Source: an uncultured Oscillospiraceae bacterium (GTDB taxonomy: Bacteria > Bacillota > Clostridia > Oscillospirales > Ruminococcaceae). From it: a DNA stretch of 64,000 nucleotides. The position numbers and the translations under genes are program-made. The DNA lies in NCBI GenBank assembly GCA_934539585.1, contig CAKTCT010000002.1:60540-124539 (forward strand). Direction: 5' to 3'. Positions 59,304 through 64,000 of the stretch are shown here, piece by piece; position 1 is the stretch's first letter, and each line of letters begins with the position of its first letter. Below the pieces are notes generated by a model. That model made no database searches, had not been told where the DNA came from, and saw nothing but the letters and a program-made list of their open reading frames with translations.

Positions 59304-61100
59304 TTATGAGCTTGTGTCCGACGCTTCGATGGCTTCCGCCTCCTCCAGAATCGGCCTCACAGCGCTGCCGTAGTGGTGCCACGGGGAGTAGTCCGCCGTG
59401 GGTTCGGTGGACAGGGACAGCTCCACGACCTCCCGGACCTGGTCCAGGGAGAGCCCGGCAGCGATGTAGTCCTCGGCGGTGTGCTCGGCCATCCAATAGA
59501 TGGAGTAAAGCTCCCCGTCGTTTTCATTGTACACCGCCAGGGACCCGCAGAAGGCCCGGTTGATCTTCTTCTGGTCGCCGGAGTAGATGGCATCGATCTG
59601 CTCGTCGGTGTAGCCGAACTCCTCCAGGTACTCGTCCATGGTCATTCCGATGCTTTCGACGAATTCCTGGGTGATGTTCTTCCGCGAGACGCGGATGAAA
59701 TCCTCCTTGCTGATCTGGAAATGCTCCACAAAAGCAACGATGGTGAATCCCTCGCCGGAGCGGCAGTAGGAGTCGATCTGGCCGGTAAAGGTGTTGTACC
59801 ACTCCATGACCTTGTCATCCCCGACAAAGCTCGTCAGGCAGCCGTCGACCGCGTGGTAGGAGAAGGTGTGCTCCTGGCATTGAAGAATGTAGGGCATCGG
59901 CTCCTCGTCGGAGAGCCCGCCGGAGGCTTCGATGGCCTCCATCTCCTCCAGAATCGGCACAGCCTCCTTGCCCAAGTCGTTGCAGTCCCAATAATCTTCC
60001 GTCTGGGCGTCCTCGACGATCTGCCGGACCCGGTCCAGGGGCAGGCCCATGGCAACGCACTCCTCCGCCGAGTGGTCCACGATCCAGTGGAGGGAGTAGA
60101 GCTGGCCGTTGTTTTGGTTGTACACCGCCATCGGGCCGCAGAAGACCCGGTTGACCTCCCAGGGGTCGCCGGAGTAGATGGCGTCGATCTGCTCCATGCT
60201 GTACATGGTGATGCCGTCGTGCTCCGCGATGAATTCTTCGCTCACGCCGTCCCGGGTCAGGGAGATGAACGTCTCTTTTGGAATCTGGAAGTGTTCGACA
60301 AAGGCAACAATGTTGCAGTTGTCACGAAAATTCCACTCATTGAAATTGTGCCCCAAAGAATCAATCCATTCATTGAAAGCGTCAAATCCAATATAATTTA
60401 TCAGAGGCGCGTCAATGGAGTGGTAGGTAAAATTATGCGTATAACAAACGGTGATACAACTGCCGCTGCCCGCGGCATCCCGTTCCGCTTCGGCTTTTGC
60501 CAGAATGGGCTCCACCTGCTCCGCCAGAGGGAGCCAGCTGCTGTACTCGTCGTTGTTCTCCACCCGGTCCAGGACCTCCCGGATCTTGTCCAGGGACAGC
60601 CTGGCAAGGAAATAGTCGTCCGATTCGTGGCTGGCCAGCCAGTTCAGGGAGTAAATTTCCCCGTCCGACTCGTTAAAGACGGCCGCCGGACTGCAAAACG
60701 CCCGGTTGACAAAGAACATGTCGCCGGAGTAAAGGGCGTCGATCTCGTTCCAGGTGTAGAGCGCGTCCTGGCCGGACCCCGGCTGGGCAACGGCCTGGAA
60801 CTCCTCCTTGCCGATGTGGAACGCCTTTATCACGTCCAGAACCGACAGGGTTTCCCCCTCATGCTGCTTCCACCAGTCGTCGAAGTTATTGGCGCCGACG
60901 TAGTCGATCAGGGCGCCGTCTACAATATAAAAGTTGGGGGAGTATTTGTCCCGGAGAGTGTCCTCACTGTCCGGCTCCCGGCTTTCCACAGCGGAGACCA
61001 CCGGGATTTCCTGGGAGCTTTCCGGCAGCGCGGCGGCTCCGCAGGAGGAGAAAATCAGGGAAGCGGCGAGCCCGAGGCAAAGATTTCGCAGCGTTTTCAT
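59304..61100 (-). CDS. Triple-domain lipoprotein (A-B-C) of the repeat family
   Basis: This 598-residue lipoprotein has a lipobox SSC (C20) and a short linker, followed by three copies of one domain: A about residues 52-207, B about 218-392, C about 408-594. All share FVEHFQIxKE-like, IDAIYSGD-like, NRAFCGPxAVYNENDGELYS-like and AEDYIAAGL-like blocks; domain A is the most divergent. I cannot assign the domain to a family. AAAGGAG precedes the start. It follows the two-domain paralog gene by 92 bases and precedes the single type A gene by 14. Probably a cell-surface protein; what it binds or does is unknown. Confidence 0.82.
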   Translation of the reverse strand: MKTLRNLCLGLAASLIFSSCGAAALPESSQEIPVVSAVESREPDSEDTLRDKYSPNFYIVDGALIDYVGANNFDDWWKQHEGETLSVLDVIKAFHIGKEEFQAVAQPGSGQDALYTWNEIDALYSGDMFFVNRAFCSPAAVFNESDGEIYSLNWLASHESDDYFLARLSLDKIREVLDRVENNDEYSSWLPLAEQVEPILAKAEAERDAAGSGSCITVCYTHNFTYHSIDAPLINYIGFDAFNEWIDSLGHNFNEWNFRDNCNIVAFVEHFQIPKETFISLTRDGVSEEFIAEHDGITMYSMEQIDAIYSGDPWEVNRVFCGPMAVYNQNNGQLYSLHWIVDHSAEECVAMGLPLDRVRQIVEDAQTEDYWDCNDLGKEAVPILEEMEAIEASGGLSDEEPMPYILQCQEHTFSYHAVDGCLTSFVGDDKVMEWYNTFTGQIDSYCRSGEGFTIVAFVEHFQISKEDFIRVSRKNITQEFVESIGMTMDEYLEEFGYTDEQIDAIYSGDQKKINRAFCGSLAVYNENDGELYSIYWMAEHTAEDYIAAGLSLDQVREVVELSLSTEPTADYSPWHHYGSAVRPILEEAEAIEASDTSS

Positions 61101-61192
61101 AGGAATCTCCTTTTGGGTTTGATGGTCATATAATTGGCGGGAATGTCGATGGCGGTGCTATTTTTGTCATGCCTGTTTTCCACAAGCCGCAA

Positions 61193-62509
61193 CTACCGGG
61201 CCTGTTCCAGGTTCTTCTCCGCGATCCGGCCAAAAGCGTTCCAGGCGGCGTAATCCTCCGAAAGCGCCCGCTGAACCACCTGTTCCACCTGGTCCAGGGG
61301 AAGCCCGGCGGCGATGTAGTCCTCGGCGTCGTGGCCGGCCAGCCAGTAGATGGTGTACAGCGCTCCGTCACCGAGGTTCACCAGGGCCAGGTCGCCGCAG
61401 AAGGCTTCGTTGATCTGCCGCCGGTCGCCGGAGTAAATGGCGTCGATCATTTCCAGGCTGTACACGGTGATCCCGTCGTATTCGGCGAGAAAATCCCCAT
61501 CCAGATCGCTCCGGGTCAGCTCGATGAAGGTCTCCTTGGGAATCTGGAAATAGTCCACAAAGTCCACGATGCTCATGGTCTCCCAGCCGATGTAGGGCAA
61601 GGACGCGGCCCACTGGTCCACGGCCTCCTCCCCGACAAACCGAAGCAGCGAAGCCTCGTAAGAATGGTACAGGAACTTGTGGACGGGGCAGATGTCCTCG
61701 ACGTCGGCGCCCCCCGCCGCCCGGTACAGGACGTCCGCGACCTTGCTGCCAAGGACGGTGCAGCTGGAGAATTCCTCCGTCTGAGCCAGGGCCGCCACTT
61801 TCCAGACCTGCTCCAGGGGGAGCCCGGCGGCGGTGTAGTCCTCGGCGCTGTGCTCGGCCAGCCAGTAGATGGAGTACAGCTCCCCGTCGGCCTCATTGAT
61901 GAAGGCCAGGGGACCGCAGAACGCCCGGTTGACCCGCCCTTGGTCTCCGGAGAACAGAGCGTCAATCTGCTCGTCTGTGAAGGAATACTTATTATAATAT
62001 TCATTTTCAGTCATGACATGGTCCAGACCTTCATTGGCGGAAATTTGCGATAAATCCCCATCGGACAAGGGCTTGCGGACACATTCCAGGAAAACTTCCT
62101 TGGAAATTTGGAAGTCGATGATGAAATTTTCAATGTTCATTCCTTCGTTGAAGGGATAGAAGTCCGGATTTGTATCATTCCATTGCAGCTCTCGCTCCCA
62201 TTGGTTGGCTTCTTCGTCGCCCACATAGGCCAGCAGCCCGGCGGGGATGGAGTGGAACCACGGGTCGTGGGCATTACACATCCGCATGGGGCCGCAGCTC
62301 CCTGCCTGGGACAGGTCCCCCGCAGGCTCGGAAGCGGGCTCCGGGGCCGAATTTTCAGAGGATTCCGGGGCCGGAGACGGCACGGAGGATACGCTCTCCG
62401 GGGCCGAAACCGACGGTTGGGAGGAAACTTCCTGGTCTGCGGCGGTTCCGCAGGAGGAGAAAATGAAGGACAGGGCCATGGCCCCGAAAAGGATTCGGAA
62501 GGGTTTCAT
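61193..62509 (-). CDS. Two-domain lipoprotein of the repeat family
   Basis: This 438-residue lipoprotein has a lipobox SSC (C20) and a P/S/E-rich linker of about 55 residues, followed by two diverged copies of the family domain (about residues 80-255 and 265-430; TDEQIDALFSGDQGRVNRAFCG; LEMIDAIYSGDRRQINEAFCG). It is the first gene of the minus-strand lipoprotein array, with a strong promoter and GGAGG ribosome binding site. Start at 62509 is set by the signal peptide. Confidence 0.82.
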   Translation of the reverse strand: MKPFRILFGAMALSFIFSSCGTAADQEVSSQPSVSAPESVSSVPSPAPESSENSAPEPASEPAGDLSQAGSCGPMRMCNAHDPWFHSIPAGLLAYVGDEEANQWERELQWNDTNPDFYPFNEGMNIENFIIDFQISKEVFLECVRKPLSDGDLSQISANEGLDHVMTENEYYNKYSFTDEQIDALFSGDQGRVNRAFCGPLAFINEADGELYSIYWLAEHSAEDYTAAGLPLEQVWKVAALAQTEEFSSCTVLGSKVADVLYRAAGGADVEDICPVHKFLYHSYEASLLRFVGEEAVDQWAASLPYIGWETMSIVDFVDYFQIPKETFIELTRSDLDGDFLAEYDGITVYSLEMIDAIYSGDRRQINEAFCGDLALVNLGDGALYTIYWLAGHDAEDYIAAGLPLDQVEQVVQRALSEDYAAWNAFGRIAEKNLEQAR

Positions 62510-62549
62510 AAGGGACCTCCTGGTAGTCGAAGTGGGATTTTCTGGCTTT

Positions 62550-62578
62550 ATTATAGCAAAGCGTTCGGGGGAAATCAA
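62550..62578 (-). promoter_or_regulatory. Promoter of the lipoprotein array
   Basis: Minus-strand TTGATT (62578-62573) and TATAAT (62555-62550) have 17-bp spacing, 41 bases before the two-domain gene. Confidence 0.85.
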
Positions 62579-62888
62579 GAAAAATCCGGTTAACAATGGT
62601 TACAATTCCGGCAGAAATGGAAACATTTTGGAGACAAAATGGGTGCGGGCAGGGTGCAGAGAGGGGCATTGGAAGGGGGATGCAGGGTACGGAATTTTGC
62701 GGGATGAGAATTTCATTTTTGCAAGTCGATTGAAGTGAACTTGCAAAACTCGAGAATTTGCGTCCGGGGCCGGCGGCGCTGGGGGGATGAGCGGGGTCGA
62801 ATTTTCGCCGGGCCTCCGGAGGGGGTGGACGGGGGATTGTTCCGGGGAGATTCGGCGGGCGCGGAAGTTCCTGTCGGGAGGGACGGGA
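62579..62888. other. Gene-free stretch beside the tandem repeat
   Basis: About 310 bases show no convincing gene on either strand. A CTTGCAAAACTC-type palindromic element and an older, diverged partial copy of the tandem repeat (from about 62770, GGCGGCGCTGGGG...GGGCG) are the only visible structure. Confidence 0.6.
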
Positions 62889-63362
62889 GCGCTTACTCCG
62901 ACGGTTCGCGGAAGGGGAGGCAGTCGATGAACTTCCGGATGGCGGGGATCAGTGATTGGCGGCGCTTGGGAGCGGGTAGGGGTGAGTTTTCGGCGGCGCT
63001 GGGGAGTGAGCGGGGGCGGGTTTCCGCCGGGCGTCCAGGGGGAGTGGACGGGAAGTGGGATTGTGCCGGGGAGATTTGGCGGGTGTGAAAGTGCCTGCCG
63101 GGAGGGTCAGGGCGCTTACTCCGACGGTTCGCAGAAGGGGAGGCAGTCGATGAACTTCCGGGTGGCGGGGATCAGTGATTGGCGGCGTTTGGGAGCGGGT
63201 AGGGGTGAGTTTTCGGCGGCGCTGGGGAGTGAGCGGGGGGCGGGTTTCCGCCGGGCGTCCAGGGGGAGTGGACGGAATGGGGGATTGTGCCGGGGAGGTT
63301 CGGTGGGTGTGGAAGTGCCTGCCGGGAGGGTCAGGGCGCTTACTCCGACGGTTCGCGGAAGG
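62889..63362 (-). repeat. Tandem repeat of ~224 bp derived from a LysR gene 3' end
   Basis: Unit starts (GCGCTTACTCCGACGG) lie at 62889, 63112 and 63336, giving periods of 223 and 224 bp. On the minus strand each unit begins with the codons for TRKFIDCLPFREPSE-stop or a near variant, the end of a LysR-type regulator, and continues with a G-rich spacer. Units 1 and 2 are complete, the third is the live remnant itself. They agree at most positions. It is too long for a CRISPR repeat. Confidence 0.85.
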
Positions 63363-63480
63363 GGAGGCAGTCGATGAACTTCCGGGTGGTGGGGGGCAGG
63401 TGGGCCTGGCTTTTCATCACGAGGCCCACCGAGCGGTAAAACGGTTCGGCTAAAGGACGAGGTTTCAGCAAGGGGACCAT
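63340..63480 (-). pseudogene. C-terminal remnant of a LysR-family regulator
   Basis: Only the last 46 residues of a LysR effector domain remain (VPLLKPRPLAEPFYRSVGLV, then KSQAHLPPTTRKFIDCLP). The N-terminal HTH and most of the domain are absent; unrelated sequence precedes the fragment. Its 3' end is copied in the tandem repeat downstream. The deletion and the repeat point to recombination at this spot. Confidence 0.75.
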
Positions 63481-63586
63481 GCGCTACCACGCCTTTCCCC
63501 TTTCCTGGATCGTCACGGTTTTACTGGTGAACGCCGGGTTCTGGGCTGCGGGGGTGTGGAGAACGCCTTTTGGCGGGGAAAAATAG
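63479..63586 (+). CDS. Possible 35-residue membrane microprotein
   Basis: ATG 63479 follows AAGGGG and encodes MRYHAFPLSWIVTVLLVNAG plus 15 more residues, with one hydrophobic segment (about residues 7-25). It ends two bases before the bidirectional terminator at 63588. Nothing but layout supports it. It may be a chance frame. Confidence 0.3.
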   Translation: MRYHAFPLSWIVTVLLVNAGFWAAGVWRTPFGGEK

Positions 63587-63587
63587 C

Positions 63588-63622
63588 AAAACGCTGTGGA
63601 ATGGGGATTCCACAGCGTTTTT
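63588..63622. terminator. Bidirectional terminator
   Basis: AAACGCTGTGGAAT pairs perfectly with ATTCCACAGCGTTT around a GGGG loop, A's before and T's after. It ends the AraC gene on the minus strand. Confidence 0.92.
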
Positions 63623-63632
63623 GTGTCGGAGG

Positions 63633-64000
63633 CTATTTGCGCTTGGCGTCCCGCATGAGCTTCCGGTAGTTGCCCGGGGTTACGCCGCAGATTTTTTTAA
63701 AGTTGCGGATGAAAACGGCACTGGAGTTAAAGCCGCAGTTTTCCGCAATCTGTTCCAGGGAGTCCTGGGACTCGGTGAGCTGGCGGCAGGCGTGGTCGAT
63801 GCGGACGGCGCAGATGGCTTCCGGGATGCTCTGGTTGGTCTCCTGACGGAAAATTTTGGAGCAGTAGGAGGGGAACAGCTGGAAGTGGGCGCCGATCTCA
63901 TTGACGCCCAGGTTGATGTCGGCGTAGTTTTCCTCGATGAACTCCCGGATGCGGACCCCAAGGCCCTTGACGGGGTGGCGCTCGGCGTATTCCCGGCGGA
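63633..64000 (-). CDS. AraC-family regulator, C-terminal part, cut by window edge
   Basis: The last 122 residues of an AraC-type regulator are visible: two HTH units (VNEIGAHFQLFPSYCSKIFR; LEQIAENCGFNSSAVFIRNF) and the usual family end CGVTPGNYRKLMR. The upstream sensor part lies outside. Similar C-terminal domains occur in the sensor-regulators of importers 2 and 3, so this one may control another sugar importer beyond the window. Confidence 0.9.
   Translation of the reverse strand, partial: RREYAERHPVKGLGVRIREFIEENYADINLGVNEIGAHFQLFPSYCSKIFRQETNQSIPEAICAVRIDHACRQLTESQDSLEQIAENCGFNSSAVFIRNFKKICGVTPGNYRKLMRDAKRK

Noticed and set aside
61101..61192. Own promoter for the triple-domain lipoprotein
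   Set aside because: The 92-base gap has only poor -10/-35 candidates. Read-through from the promoter at 62550-62578 is more likely.
62889..63362. CRISPR array
   Set aside because: The unit is about 224 bp, repeats are back to back without unique spacers, and no cas genes are present.

Overview
The window looks like a chromosomal segment of a GC-rich (by eye about 60 %) Gram-positive gut Clostridia relative, most likely Oscillospiraceae-type. This is inferred from the strong AGGAGG ribosome binding sites with frequent TTG/GTG starts, sigma-A-like promoters, a GlpP antiterminator with a terminator leader, a yybP-ykoY-type leader, tRNA genes with encoded CCA, many lipoproteins, and ABC sugar importers of the LplB/YtcP class without an ATPase. 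I see no phage, insertion sequence, CRISPR array or rRNA.

Layout. 1-4667 (minus): a catabolic operon of RidA, a GH29-like fucosidase, an M20 amidohydrolase, a D-serine dehydratase/D-threonine aldolase-type PLP enzyme and the start of an N-acyl-D-amino-acid deacylase. 4892-9383 (plus): a divergent ABC importer (two permeases, lipoprotein) and a YheO/DauR-type regulator. 9384-10176: a non-coding region full of hairpins and nested inverted repeats. 10159-11406: a DNA alkylation repair-like gene and, divergent to it, a small membrane protein behind LexA-like boxes. 11480-16105: GlpP followed by a promoter/terminator leader and a glycerol-3-phosphate dehydrogenase-like operon with a HAD phosphatase. 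16178-26014: a double-CxxC lipoprotein, a broken AraC-type sensor-regulator, a second ABC importer and a large GH95-like hydrolase. 26074-31856 (minus): a third ABC importer with an intact AraC-type sensor-regulator.

32080-47924 is mostly housekeeping and small accessory genes: an Rrf2 regulator, a LysR regulator, an aldo/keto reductase-cupin/CMD-flavodoxin operon, a Dus enzyme, polA, two acetyltransferases including RimI, TsaD, a ComEA-like protein, a P-type cation ATPase behind a yybP-ykoY-type leader, three tRNAs (Ala, Val, Val), a small membrane protein, an alpha/beta hydrolase and a cupin.

47981-54944 holds an envelope module: an MMPL/RND-type membrane protein, a 1137-residue GLUG-repeat protein with a very long helical insert and a C-terminal anchor, a small protein, and a divergent TetR regulator. 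55581-62509 (minus) is the most unusual part. It has five lipoproteins built from one unrecognised domain of about 155-175 residues. One has three domains (A-B-C), one has two, and three have a single domain each. The single-domain proteins match A, B and C individually and follow in that order, with an M23 peptidase carrying cell-wall-binding repeats between A and B. The right end (62579-63480) carries a 224-bp tandem repeat made from the 3' end of a LysR gene remnant, then a partial AraC regulator.

Together the genes describe a glycan- and D-amino-acid-scavenging anaerobe with three importers, two linked glycosidases and envelope modules of unknown role.
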